Origin: Psychrosphaera sp. B3R10
Lineage (GTDB): Bacteria; Pseudomonadota; Gammaproteobacteria; Enterobacterales; Alteromonadaceae
Length of the DNA stretch: 64,000 nt
Assembly: GCF_018861025.1 (NCBI RefSeq)
Contig: NZ_JAHKQH010000005.1
Coordinates: forward strand, 55,412 to 119,411
Direction of reading: 5' to 3'
Shown here piece by piece: positions 26,730 to 36,243 of this stretch. The translations under genes and the position numbers were made by a program. The notes under the pieces are model-generated. The model saw nothing but the letters and a program-made list of their open reading frames with translations. It searched no databases and was not told where the DNA came from. Position 1 is the stretch's first letter. Every line of letters starts with the position of its first letter.

Positions 26730-27890
26730 TTATCTTTTAACGGTACGTGATACCATATCCGAAATAAGTTCTAAAACTTTTTCTGCTCTAGAATTCCAGG
26801 TGTTTTGCTCGGCAACCGAGCGACGCTTTTCAACCGCAGTATTGCTATATTCTTGTTTATTATGCTGAATACTCTTGATCGCTGTAATCCAACCTGCCGC
26901 ATCAGCCCTTATTTGCAATACGTGTTCAAACTCAAATGCGCTATCGATAGGTGAGCATATTATAGGTTTTCCTACAGCAAGGTACTCATGTAACTTGAGA
27001 GGATAGCCGGCATTAGCAAATGACTCTGGATCTGTTCGATATGGTATAATATTGATATCCATAGCGTTCATGTATGTAGGGACGTCACTAAGGTCTTTGT
27101 TCCCGAGAAATGTAATATTAGGTAAACTTTTTAGTTGTTCCATATGAGGTTTTTGAAATGGATCTATTCGGCCTTCAGCTCCAACCACATAAAATTCTAT
27201 TTCAGGAAGTTGGCTAAAAATTTCAGCTAGTAATTTTATATCAATTTTAGAGTTTATAGAGCCTGTGTATCCAACTTTAAAACCTTGAGAATGGCTAACC
27301 CCTTTAGCTTTTTTATAGTTTTTTGAGAATAAATTATAATCAACCCCATTTGGCACAAAATAAACATTTTTGGTCATTTCTTTATAATTTTTTTCGAGCA
27401 ATGCGGAGGTTGTAATGACTAGGTTTGCAGTTTCTGCAAGGCGTTTGTTGCCAGCAATTGCTATGTCGTCTGAATATAGCTTTGTAAAATCATCGTAAGG
27501 GTGGAATACGATAAAGTCTGCATTTATGTCATCTTGATATTCGCTATACAGAGGATTAAAAATATAGAGCACAGTTTTTAGCTCAGGATCTAAATGCCTT
27601 TCTATTTGTCTACAAAAGTTATTTTTTACTAGTTTGTCGTAGAGCTTTAACTTAGGGACGCGGGGAATGATTTTGGCGCATTCTAAATTAAATACATTAT
27701 CACGCTCGGTGGTCCTACCTAACAATGGAGATTTTTTAACTCTTGGTAATTTTAAGTCCCAATAAAATGGTGGCGCATTTGAATATATAACATTATGGTC
27801 TTTGCCAATAATGGAAAATATATGCTGGCGATTCATCCAAACATCATCCCAGCGATTTGGGGCCAAAACCACAAAATTAAACTTTTCCAC
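26730..27890 (-). CDS. Glycosyltransferase (GT4/GT1-like), strain-specific polysaccharide gene
   Basis: A 386-residue GT-B type protein with FNFVVLAPNRWDDVWMNRQ at the N-terminus (acceptor region), VPNGVDYNLFS and GYTGSINSKIDIKLLAEIF in the middle (donor domain), FLGNKDLSDVP, and YPLKLHEYLAVGKPIICSP as the C-terminal motif. I favour a GTG at 27890 (GGAAG ahead) over the TTG at 27902. It overlaps the flippase by 14 nt. Base composition is as AT-rich as its two neighbours, suggesting a serotype-like block. No sugar specificity can be assigned. Confidence 0.78.
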   Translation of the reverse strand: MEKFNFVVLAPNRWDDVWMNRQHIFSIIGKDHNVIYSNAPPFYWDLKLPRVKKSPLLGRTTERDNVFNLECAKIIPRVPKLKLYDKLVKNNFCRQIERHLDPELKTVLYIFNPLYSEYQDDINADFIVFHPYDDFTKLYSDDIAIAGNKRLAETANLVITTSALLEKNYKEMTKNVYFVPNGVDYNLFSKNYKKAKGVSHSQGFKVGYTGSINSKIDIKLLAEIFSQLPEIEFYVVGAEGRIDPFQKPHMEQLKSLPNITFLGNKDLSDVPTYMNAMDINIIPYRTDPESFANAGYPLKLHEYLAVGKPIICSPIDSAFEFEHVLQIRADAAGWITAIKSIQHNKQEYSNTAVEKRRSVAEQNTWNSRAEKVLELISDMVSRTVKR

Positions 27891-29352
27891 GAATCTTCCC
27901 AATTAGTTTAGTGATAGCTAACAAAACATGTTTTTCTATGGAATTAGGTTTTCCACTAATTATCCAAATAAGTATTAGGCTTGCGCTGTAGGTAAATACA
28001 CCACCAATTACCAAACTTAAAAAGTTAACCAAGCTAACGTCAATTTCATAATTTTGCTTTATAACAAATAGTACCAGGCACATAATAAGTGTTGATAAAG
28101 TTGACCTAAAATTAACATAAATCACTTTTAAAAGAGATATGTTTATTTCGTATTTTAACCAAACATAGGCAACTATCATATTGGCAATGGCGGTATAAAC
28201 CAAAGCTTCGGCTGGGTCTTCTACTGAGTTGGTCAAATCAAAAATATATAGAAAAATAAAAAATGACAATATTCTAATACCAGAAATAAAAGTGGTGATT
28301 TTAGGTTTTCCTATTGCAAGAAAGACATAACCATTGTTTGAGGAAATTGAGCTGAAAAAGGCAAACAAACTTAAAAGTTGAACAACAGGAATAGCGTCCA
28401 GCCATTTTTCACCTAATACAACTGGCACAAAATAATCCGCAGTCATAAATAAGCCCATTGATGCAGGTAGCGCTATTATAGTGATCATCGAGGTTGTTTT
28501 ATAAAACAGTTCACGCAATTGTTCTGGGTTATTTTTCTCTTTTGAATAAGCTGGAAATGAAGCTTTGTTAATTGGCGCTGCAATTTCAGTCGACGGAAGA
28601 GTCGCCATCTCTTTACTTATATTATAAATACCGGCAGCAGAGGTCGAAATTAATTTTCCAACGAGTAAATCAATACTCTTATTATTTATGTAATAAAAGA
28701 AGTTATTTAACATTAACCATTTTGAATAATTGAATAATGCTTTACTCCCTTTTAGGGTAAATGTTGGCTTATAAGCGATCATCATATAACTGAAGACAAT
28801 ATTTATTAGCGATAAAAAGATAGTGCCGTATACCAAAGCCCAGTAGCTTTGTAACTGGTACGCCAAGAATAACGTAAGAAAAAAACTGAGGAACTTTGGC
28901 AAAACTTGTAGTTTAAGTTCTTTTGCAAAATCCATATTGATTTGGAAATCAACTATTTTGATATTTTTACAGCCATTGATGAAAAATAAACTGGCGAGGA
29001 CGTAAAATACAGGTTCGAGTCTAGGTTCATTAAAAAATGAAGATAGGCTCTCTGATGCCAATAACATCGCCAAACTAGCGAGAATTCCAAATATAAAGTT
29101 TACTGTAAACGCCGCATCATAATCAGACTTAACGGGCGTGTTTTTTTGGATTAGTGCCGTATTAAATCCAAATTCGCCAAATAGACTAATAAAGGCGTAA
29201 ATAGACATTGCTATTGCGGCAACACCAAAGTCTTCTGGTGAAAGTATACGAACTAAAATTAAAGAGCTAATAATTCCTAACAGATTAACAATTAACCTAG
29301 TGAGGAGCATCAAAATTGCTCCTGAAGCTAATTTAGAAGAGGTATCAGACAT
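27877..29352 (-). CDS. Lipopolysaccharide/oligosaccharide flippase (Wzx-type, MOP superfamily)
   Basis: A 491-residue protein with about 12-14 hydrophobic segments; SGAILMLLTRLIVNLLGIIS at the N-terminus, LVRILSPEDFGVAAIAMSIY and NKASFPAYSKEKNNPEQLRELFYK are the family's conserved parts. It would flip undecaprenyl-linked repeat units across the inner membrane. An ATG at 29352 with GAAG ahead is preferred to a TTG at 29364. It belongs to the AT-rich block at 25691-29603. A 251-nt gap to the O-ligase upstream carries an imperfect inverted repeat (TTATCGGAC at 29460-29468, GTCCGGATAA at 29492-29501) but no gene. Confidence 0.88.
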   Translation of the reverse strand: MSDTSSKLASGAILMLLTRLIVNLLGIISSLILVRILSPEDFGVAAIAMSIYAFISLFGEFGFNTALIQKNTPVKSDYDAAFTVNFIFGILASLAMLLASESLSSFFNEPRLEPVFYVLASLFFINGCKNIKIVDFQINMDFAKELKLQVLPKFLSFFLTLFLAYQLQSYWALVYGTIFLSLINIVFSYMMIAYKPTFTLKGSKALFNYSKWLMLNNFFYYINNKSIDLLVGKLISTSAAGIYNISKEMATLPSTEIAAPINKASFPAYSKEKNNPEQLRELFYKTTSMITIIALPASMGLFMTADYFVPVVLGEKWLDAIPVVQLLSLFAFFSSISSNNGYVFLAIGKPKITTFISGIRILSFFIFLYIFDLTNSVEDPAEALVYTAIANMIVAYVWLKYEINISLLKVIYVNFRSTLSTLIMCLVLFVIKQNYEIDVSLVNFLSLVIGGVFTYSASLILIWIISGKPNSIEKHVLLAITKLIGKIRGKV

Positions 29353-29603
29353 ATTGTTCTTCAAAAAGTGTGTTTGTAATTATGGAACTGGAAAGACTAC
29401 ATATTTTGTTAAATATGTTTTTGGAATAATAATTAGAAAATAAATTATCAAATTGTATTTTATCGGACCAAGCAAAAAGCACTCGTTCGCTGTCCGGATA
29501 ATTTAGGGGAGTTATCAATTTAATGTTAGTTACCTTCTTTATTTTTTAGTGTTTCCTATACATGTAAAAAGCTACGAATAGAAATTTGTTATTCATTCAA
29601 CAA

Positions 29604-30878
29604 CTAAGTTTGTTGTTTTTTGTCATTCATTTTGTCTGATAAATTTACGGAAGCGCCGACTAAAGCAACAAGCCAAATTGAGATTTCAAGCACTTTACTA
29701 TTCGAGAACTGACTAGCAACCATAACACCAACTAATCCTGCCACAAAGCTCAATAATATTAATGACAGATTAGAGTTTATTCCAAATGTAGATTGAACTA
29801 ATTTAACATTTTTAATTGTGCTTATTATGAAGAGAAAATAAAGTAAACTGCCAATCACACCATGATCTACCAAAAAAGACATTGTAATATTATGGGAACC
29901 TCTGCGACCACCTGCTTCAGTTTTAGTCATAAATTCTTCATCAATATACATGGGGCTCAAAATTAACGTTCCTCTGTGACCGTATCCGGCCAATAAATGG
30001 TCTTTAAACATCCCCCATTGTCCCTCGATAATTACAAACCTTGAATAAGCACTTTTATCAACGGATTCAGTATCGTCAGCTTTTACCACTTGATTAACCC
30101 GTTCCATAATGAGAGGGCCGACTAACATAGAACCTAAGACAAGTGCAGCGAGGGCCCACTTTCTTATTTGGGCCTTTTTTTCTTTTGGGCTATACCAAAT
30201 GAAAAATAACCCAGAAATTAATAGTCCTACTAAACCGCCGCGACTTCCTGCCATAAAAAATAGATTAGCGGTTAGTGCAAGGGGGATAAATATGAAGTAC
30301 TTACGTTTTAAATTAGTCAATATGATGATAGAGGACATTAATATTATGGGGATAAGGTGAATGGACAAAAGGTTGCTGTCTTCTATTCCCGGCAGTCCGG
30401 CGGCCTCAAATCTACCTCTTTGATGCGTTTGTATCGCATTTAACCCTATATATGCACTGCCCAAGACATTAGCAACAATTACAGCTATCAGTCTAAGTTC
30501 AGTATTAACTAAAGTTAGTATCAAAAAGTACAGCACAATAAGTTTAAAGAGAAGAATGACATAGACTTGATGTAAAGATGGTATGTCGACCCACATTAAT
30601 TGCAGGCAAACATAGCCAAAAAACAATAAAAGGATCTTTGTTTCTTTTGGTTTTAACCAAGCCTTTAAATCTTTTTCGTGAATAAATGTACTAATTAGTG
30701 TTAGTAACGCGACGATTAACGTCCACCGCATTTCTGGTATGAAACTTCCCCAGTATTTTCCTGGTGGGTGCATATAATAAACAAAAAAATATAATAATAA
30801 CCCAGCAAATGGGCGCTTTAGGGTGTAAATACAACCTAATGCAAATATCGCCAAGAAAAATAGTGCAGTAATTGGCAT
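29604..30878 (-). CDS. Exosortase A-associated O-glycosylation ligase
   Basis: A 424-residue protein with about ten hydrophobic segments. N-terminal FVYYMHPPGKYWG is characteristic of the exosortase A-linked O-ligase family (TIGR03097), and a large periplasmic loop contains GHRGTLILSP and GSHNITMSFLVDHGVIGS, where the conserved arginine/histidine of Wzy/WaaL-type ligases lies. The likely role is transfer of assembled glycan to an acceptor, perhaps a PEP-CTERM protein. It lies 3 nt from the upstream glycosyltransferase, so the whole set 30878-38500 is one transcript. Substrate not shown. Confidence 0.87.
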   Translation of the reverse strand: MPITALFFLAIFALGCIYTLKRPFAGLLLYFFVYYMHPPGKYWGSFIPEMRWTLIVALLTLISTFIHEKDLKAWLKPKETKILLLFFGYVCLQLMWVDIPSLHQVYVILLFKLIVLYFLILTLVNTELRLIAVIVANVLGSAYIGLNAIQTHQRGRFEAAGLPGIEDSNLLSIHLIPIILMSSIIILTNLKRKYFIFIPLALTANLFFMAGSRGGLVGLLISGLFFIWYSPKEKKAQIRKWALAALVLGSMLVGPLIMERVNQVVKADDTESVDKSAYSRFVIIEGQWGMFKDHLLAGYGHRGTLILSPMYIDEEFMTKTEAGGRRGSHNITMSFLVDHGVIGSLLYFLFIISTIKNVKLVQSTFGINSNLSLILLSFVAGLVGVMVASQFSNSKVLEISIWLVALVGASVNLSDKMNDKKQQT

Positions 30879-30881
30879 TTG

Positions 30882-32027
30882 CTATTTTCTCTGGGAACTT
30901 TTAATTAAATTTGCTATTTCAATCACACGTTTTGAATTTTCGTGCCAGACAAAGCGTTTTTCAATAACGCTGTTTTTGACGGCTTCGCGTTTTTCAATGT
31001 AGTTTTGGTAATTAACAATGGCGTCATTTAAGCTAGATTTGAATGAGGCTTGATTGCCTTTTTCAAAAAACACGGCGGTATCGTCACTTAGTATTTCTTC
31101 GATGTTTGGTGTTTTTGGGGCGATTATTAAGCTACCTACAGCCATGTATTCAAACATTTTTAAAGGCGAGGCATAGGCGGTTACGTCCGGCTGCAGCGAT
31201 ATGTCGAACTGTTTTACGAAGTCCAAAACTTTATCGCGTGTGATCAGGCCTTTAAACTCAACTTTGTCGGCAATGCCGAGGTCAGCGGCTTGTTGCTTTA
31301 GTTCTGGAAGGATTGTGCCGTCACCTATGCATACTAGCTTTAATGGCAAATCTTTATGTTCTGCGATGGCCTCAATGGCTTTGTCCATGCCGTGCCACGG
31401 GTGAATAAAGCCGGTAAAACCAATAATGATTTGTTGCTTGTCTAAATCAATTGGTGTTGCCAACATTTCATCTATAAACGGTTGGCGTACGCCATTATGG
31501 ATAACCGTAATTTTGTTTTCATTTACCCCTGCATCACGTAAATGATCAGCAAGTACGTCTGTGACAGGAAGGCAATGGTCCGCACCTTTCCAGGTATAAT
31601 TTTCTATCCATTTGGCGAAGCGTTTTAACGATAAGCCGCTATAACGACTGCGTTCTTCCACAAGCGGCGCGTTTACTTCTAGGATTAAGGGAACGTTAAA
31701 TAACTTAGCGGCTAAGATGCCCGCTGGCTGATATAGGTTGTAACGCTCATAGATAAATTCGGGTTTAAACTCTTTAATGGCTTTTACCAACTTGATAAAA
31801 ATCCAAAGGCTGTAGGTCAGTTCTAACAATTCGTAAATAAACGCTGGTAATGCGTTTTTTAATTTGCTGACAAATCCGCCGTCGTGACCAAAGTCTGATT
31901 GCTCGTTAACTTGAGGTGCAACAAACTTTAATTCGTGGCCTTGATCTAAAAAGGCATTTGTCAGTTCTTCAACGTGAACATATTGTCCATCTTTTGAAGC
32001 GATTCTATGATGATATAAAATTTTCAT
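30882..32027 (-). CDS. Glycosyltransferase family 4
   Basis: A 381-residue GT4 enzyme: MKILYHHRIASKDGQYVHVE in the acceptor domain, with the GQ-VHV loop, FIYERYNLYQPAGILAAK, VIHNGVRQPF, IIGFTGFIHPWHGMDKAIE at the donor domain start, and ASPLKMFEYMAVGSLIIAP near the end. The motif SPLKMFEYMA takes the place of EX7E. It lies between the amidotransferase (1-nt gap) and the O-ligase (3-nt gap), in the middle of the conserved XrtA gene set. Very near relatives occur in other exosortase loci. Sugar unknown. Confidence 0.86.
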   Translation of the reverse strand: MKILYHHRIASKDGQYVHVEELTNAFLDQGHELKFVAPQVNEQSDFGHDGGFVSKLKNALPAFIYELLELTYSLWIFIKLVKAIKEFKPEFIYERYNLYQPAGILAAKLFNVPLILEVNAPLVEERSRYSGLSLKRFAKWIENYTWKGADHCLPVTDVLADHLRDAGVNENKITVIHNGVRQPFIDEMLATPIDLDKQQIIIGFTGFIHPWHGMDKAIEAIAEHKDLPLKLVCIGDGTILPELKQQAADLGIADKVEFKGLITRDKVLDFVKQFDISLQPDVTAYASPLKMFEYMAVGSLIIAPKTPNIEEILSDDTAVFFEKGNQASFKSSLNDAIVNYQNYIEKREAVKNSVIEKRFVWHENSKRVIEIANLIKSSQRK

Positions 32028-32028
32028 A

Positions 32029-33933
32029 TTAGTTTTTCGCGTTAGCCTTTTTTAAAAATCGCGCAAAGACTGCAATAGACCATAACGACATGCCAAGGTT
32101 GTTTTTCCCTTTCAGGTGCAGTGTTATTAAGTTTTCAATATGGTCAGTGTTAAACATGCCAGCTTTACTCAATGTGTCAATGTCTACAATGTCCCTAACT
32201 TTTTCCGGTGGCATCATTCTAAACCACTCGTCCATTGGGGAAGTAAAACTCTTTTTACTCTTATGCAAAATTTTGTGGGGTAACAAGTTTTTGGCTATTT
32301 TACGGAGCAATAGTTTAGATTTGCTGCCTTTAATATTTTCGTTACTTGCGTGGCCAATCCAGTTTTGGACGAGTCGGTGATCTAAAAACGGAACTCGTAC
32401 TTCTATTGAGTTTGCCATGCTGGTTCTATCTACCTTAGTGAGGATGTTGGAAGGTAAATACGTTTTAAAATCGATGTACTGGGCTTTTTTTATTGGGTCG
32501 TTTATTTTGACTTTTGCCGCAAGGTTTTGAAAAATCTGCTTGCTAGAGTAACCATTGTTTTTGGTATTAAACTCACTATTAAAGATGAGTTGGGTTTGGC
32601 AATCTGAGTTGAGGCTCATTGCTTCATGGAAATTATCTATGATGTCGCCGGTTAAACTTTTAAATGTAGATTGCGCTCGTAAAAATTGTGGCGCCCATGC
32701 CAGCGTTGGATAAAACTTTGCGAGTGATCCAAAAATAACATTGTGAATTGGTTTTGGGAAAATGCGTCTTAATTGGGTTTCCAATTTTAACATTCGATAG
32801 TTTCGGTAACCTAAAAATAGCTCGTCGGCACCATCCCCTGACAATACAACTTTTACTCGTTTTGCCGCCTGCTTGGAGATCAAATAGGTTGGGATGGTCG
32901 AGTTATCTGCAAAAGGTTCGTCAAACATATCAATAATGTCATCTAAATATTCGAAGGCATTCGCAGAGACAATGATGTCAGTATGGTCTGTATTAAAAAG
33001 GTTTGCAGTGGTTTGTGCATCGGCCGACTCGTCATATTCTTTTGTGTCAAACCCCATAGAGTAAGTACAGACTTTAGACGTTTTAGACATAGTTGAAACA
33101 ATCACTGAAGAGTCCAGTCCGCCGGATAAAAACGCGCCTACTGGCACATCGGCAACTGTACGCATGTTGATGCTGTCGGTTAGGGTTTTGAGTCCGTTGT
33201 CGATATCTGAATCTGGAGTCTCTGACAGATGCTTGTTGATAGAATCTAAACAATCCCAATATTGCACGGGTTCGGCATTTGTTATGTCATCGAGATGGGC
33301 TGAAATATAATGCCCAGCTTCAAGCTTGTTGTAATTGTCGTAGATGCATTTAGGTTCTGGAACATACCCCAATGAAAAATAATCATGAATAGCGGAAGTA
33401 TTGAGTGTTTTGTTGTTGTCGTTGAGGATTAACGATTTTAATTCTGAGGCGAAATAAATGGAATTGTCATCTGGTTTAGTCCAGAACAAAGGTTTAATAC
33501 CGAGTCGGTCCCGTGCAGCAAAAAACAAATTGGCGGCTTGGTCCCAAACGACAAACGAGAACATGCCATTGAGGTGTTTTAAACAATCATGTTGCCACTG
33601 TAGCCAGCAATGTAGGAGTACTTCGGTATCACTGTCAGAATGAAAGGTGTGACCCAATTTGACTAAGGTTTGTTTTAATTCTTTGTAGTTGTAAATTTCG
33701 CCGTTAAAGACAATTTGTACATTGCCGCAGTCGGATGCTGCGGGTTGTTGACCATTTGCTAAATCAATTATAGATAGGCGCTTATGCCCGAGTGCAACCG
33801 TATTATCATCGTTAAAATAGTAGCCAGTTTCATCCGGGCCACGATGATGCAACGTCTCGGTCATCTCAATAAATTGAGATTGTGGATATAGGTTTGTTTT
33901 ACTATTTACAAACCCTGCAACAAGTCCGCACAT
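32029..33933 (-). CDS. XrtA-system amidotransferase (asparagine synthase type)
   Basis: A 634-residue class II amidotransferase. Cys2 (MCGLVAG) is the glutaminase nucleophile; HHRGPDETGYY and VFNGEIYNYKEL follow, and the synthetase half carries GAFLSGGLDSSVIVSTMSK (P-loop) and VVLSGDGADELFLGY. Sequence pattern and position fit the exosortase A-associated amidotransferase 1 family (TIGR03108). It probably amidates a carboxylated sugar, such as ManNAcA, in the exopolysaccharide. It lies 2 nt from the GT2 gene and 1 nt from the GT4 gene; all are leftward. Very different in sequence from the AsnB-like enzyme at 23806-25689, so it is not a recent duplicate. Confidence 0.88.
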   Translation of the reverse strand: MCGLVAGFVNSKTNLYPQSQFIEMTETLHHRGPDETGYYFNDDNTVALGHKRLSIIDLANGQQPAASDCGNVQIVFNGEIYNYKELKQTLVKLGHTFHSDSDTEVLLHCWLQWQHDCLKHLNGMFSFVVWDQAANLFFAARDRLGIKPLFWTKPDDNSIYFASELKSLILNDNNKTLNTSAIHDYFSLGYVPEPKCIYDNYNKLEAGHYISAHLDDITNAEPVQYWDCLDSINKHLSETPDSDIDNGLKTLTDSINMRTVADVPVGAFLSGGLDSSVIVSTMSKTSKVCTYSMGFDTKEYDESADAQTTANLFNTDHTDIIVSANAFEYLDDIIDMFDEPFADNSTIPTYLISKQAAKRVKVVLSGDGADELFLGYRNYRMLKLETQLRRIFPKPIHNVIFGSLAKFYPTLAWAPQFLRAQSTFKSLTGDIIDNFHEAMSLNSDCQTQLIFNSEFNTKNNGYSSKQIFQNLAAKVKINDPIKKAQYIDFKTYLPSNILTKVDRTSMANSIEVRVPFLDHRLVQNWIGHASNENIKGSKSKLLLRKIAKNLLPHKILHKSKKSFTSPMDEWFRMMPPEKVRDIVDIDTLSKAGMFNTDHIENLITLHLKGKNNLGMSLWSIAVFARFLKKANAKN

Positions 33934-33935
33934 AT

Positions 33936-34748
33936 CTACTTATGCCTCGGCATTGTTTTATATAAAGAACGCAAACTCCAGAAATATTTATGTTTGTTAA
34001 AAAGGTAGAACAAGCCTTTTAAATGTGAAAAGTGGAATTTGGTCAGTTTAAAGCCACGGGACAATTCTTGAGCGTCGTGCACCATTTCTTGCATCGGCAC
34101 GTAGGTAATTTGAAAACCCGCTTTCCATACTCTGACGCAGTAATCTACGTCTTCTGGAGAATAGAATATGTTTTCATCCAAAAGGCCCGTTGCGTCTGTA
34201 CATTCTTTAGTTAATAACCAACAGGCTGAAATTGCGTAGTCGACGGCAATAGGGTGGGTTAATTGACTAAGTTCTTCGTTCTTTTTTTCAATGGTTTTTA
34301 AGAACAAAAAGCGTTTGGCTTTTTGCAACAGCGTTGGGAATTGGTCACAAGACAATTGAAAGTTACCACTGGCGTAGGTCAGCTTAGGTACTGCCATGCC
34401 GGTCTGAGGGTTGTCTTGTAAGTTTGTGATTAGTTCTTCTAACACATTGATATTAATATATGCGTCGGAGTCTAAAACGAGAATGTACTTACCTGTTGCC
34501 TGTTTGATAGCTGAATTGCGGGAAAAGGTAGTACCGGTATTTTCTTTAAAAATGATTGGCTTAATTAAGTCGGGATATTGCGCTTTATAATCGTCGATTA
34601 TTGCCGGACTATTGTCTTTTGAACCGTTCTCTACGACGAAAATTTCAGCCAACTCATTTTTTGTATTAAGTGTTTCAATCAAGCTATCTAAACATTTTGG
34701 AAGTGTTTTTGCTGAATTGAACGACAAAATAACCACTGATATATACAT
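33936..34748 (-). CDS. Glycosyltransferase family 2
   Basis: A 270-residue GT-A fold protein. The N-terminus YISVVILSFNSAKTLPKCL binds the nucleotide, VVENGSKDNSPAIIDDY and LVLDSDAYIN supply the DxD metal site, and FYSPEDVDYCVRVWKAG forms the base region. The C-terminal part is short and soluble, no membrane segment. It is placed 1 nt from exosortase A and 2 nt from the amidotransferase. Similar enzymes belong to most XrtA loci. Sugar specificity unknown. Confidence 0.87.
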   Translation of the reverse strand: MYISVVILSFNSAKTLPKCLDSLIETLNTKNELAEIFVVENGSKDNSPAIIDDYKAQYPDLIKPIIFKENTGTTFSRNSAIKQATGKYILVLDSDAYININVLEELITNLQDNPQTGMAVPKLTYASGNFQLSCDQFPTLLQKAKRFLFLKTIEKKNEELSQLTHPIAVDYAISACWLLTKECTDATGLLDENIFYSPEDVDYCVRVWKAGFQITYVPMQEMVHDAQELSRGFKLTKFHFSHLKGLFYLFNKHKYFWSLRSLYKTMPRHK

Positions 34749-34749
34749 G

Positions 34750-36243
34750 TTAAGACCTATTAAGTTGATTTAACTGGACTGAAAATAGTGTTTTTAATTG
34801 TTCGACTGAAACTATCGACTCTTCTGCTGAGATGATGTGCGCCGTGCCACCATGGTCAGTGTTTTTAATTTTGGCGATAAGTTGCAACAATTTCACTTTG
34901 CCCACATTGGTTTCGAAGTTTTCACCAACTTGGTAAGTCACTAAAATATTAATTTTTAAGCCAGAGAGACTGACAATGTGGATGTGCTTCACCTGTAAAG
35001 TGCTGTTATTCACTTCGATTTCAGCCGTTTTAACATACTTCTGGCTAAATATTTCATCACTAAATATACGATTATTAAAGGTAATTAGTTCTTTTTCACC
35101 GAGTTCGTCAAAATACGAAATGACAAAATAATGCGCTGGATTTACACCAACTTGCACTGGTTTGTAGTCATAGAGGTCGGGGCTGTCAAATACAGGTGCC
35201 CATGGGATCGACTTTTGTACTTTGGCAATATCGAGTTGTTGTGAGTCCGTTTTGTTATTAACGGTAACGCTTTCTTGCTGGTCTGGTTCAATTACGTGAA
35301 GCATAACTGGAAATACAAGTAGGCTTAATGCAATTGCTGTTGCGAGCAGAGGGGTTGGCGGCACATAATTTAACGCGTCTTCTTTCTCACTTGGTTGTTC
35401 AGAGCTTTTGTCTTGAAGCCTAGAGCCGATATAAAAAAGTGACAGTAAAACAAAACTGAAGAATATCCATCCATACACTAAATGGTCAAACCCAGTTGCG
35501 GCTTCCACGCTTACATAATAGCCGATAACAACGATGATAAAGACCCGCATCCCATTTGCTAGAATTGGGAAGATAAAGCTAAGTAGGATAAAGAACCATC
35601 GTTTTTTGACGTCGGTAATTGCTAACAACGCAAAAAAGATACCTAACGTAAATGACGAAATTAAAAACCGTATACCACTACAGGCCTCTGCCACTAAAAA
35701 GTTAGCGTTAGGAATAGAGATATATAGGCCGTCATTGTATACAGGGATACCAATGAGATTAACCAACCAGACTGAAATGACAGCGGTTATTTGCTGCAAA
35801 TGAGGTATCAGAAAGTCACCAAAGGGGACAGCAAAAAAGAGGAACAGTAATGGCCCTTTAAATTGGTTTAATATTGTAAACCCAAAACGGAATAAGACAT
35901 AGCTAGGAACCAGAGCAACAATAGAGAAGTGACTGATTAAATTGATTTTTACGAGATTACCGCAAAGCCACATAAAGCCAAAAAAGAGAATAGCTACTAG
36001 GCCAATGAGATTGGGCTTGGTGGCGGGCAGTTGCAAATATTTACAGCGTTGCCAAATGAGGTAGATTGACATCGGGATGATTAAGATCCCATGACTGTAG
36101 GTTTCTGACGTTGTCCACAATTCGTATATCGCAAACGATGTATTGGCATACGCGACTACGATCATAATCGTTAGGAGGATCAGTTCAAAAACAACTCCTT
36201 GTTTGATAAATTTACTGGCAAACGTCCTGTTCATTGTTGTCAT
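34750..36243 (-). CDS. xrtA: Exosortase A fused to EpsI domain
   Basis: A 497-residue membrane protein, the sorting transpeptidase that cuts PEP-CTERM tails. It has about eight transmembrane segments with catalytic Cys188 (AEACSG), Arg233 (NGMRV) and His254 (GFDHLVYG), the triad of the exosortase family. After LQDKS the C-terminal 200 residues are an EpsI-type periplasmic domain (DUF3485; WAPVFDSPDLYDYKP and VHIVSLSGLKINILV-like strands), a fusion common in this family (TIGR03109). It overlaps the polysaccharide deacetylase by 4 nt (ATGA). Its visible substrate in the window is the protein at 5182-6075. Assignment is secure. Confidence 0.96.
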   Translation of the reverse strand: MTTMNRTFASKFIKQGVVFELILLTIMIVVAYANTSFAIYELWTTSETYSHGILIIPMSIYLIWQRCKYLQLPATKPNLIGLVAILFFGFMWLCGNLVKINLISHFSIVALVPSYVLFRFGFTILNQFKGPLLFLFFAVPFGDFLIPHLQQITAVISVWLVNLIGIPVYNDGLYISIPNANFLVAEACSGIRFLISSFTLGIFFALLAITDVKKRWFFILLSFIFPILANGMRVFIIVVIGYYVSVEAATGFDHLVYGWIFFSFVLLSLFYIGSRLQDKSSEQPSEKEDALNYVPPTPLLATAIALSLLVFPVMLHVIEPDQQESVTVNNKTDSQQLDIAKVQKSIPWAPVFDSPDLYDYKPVQVGVNPAHYFVISYFDELGEKELITFNNRIFSDEIFSQKYVKTAEIEVNNSTLQVKHIHIVSLSGLKINILVTYQVGENFETNVGKVKLLQLIAKIKNTDHGGTAHIISAEESIVSVEQLKTLFSVQLNQLNRS

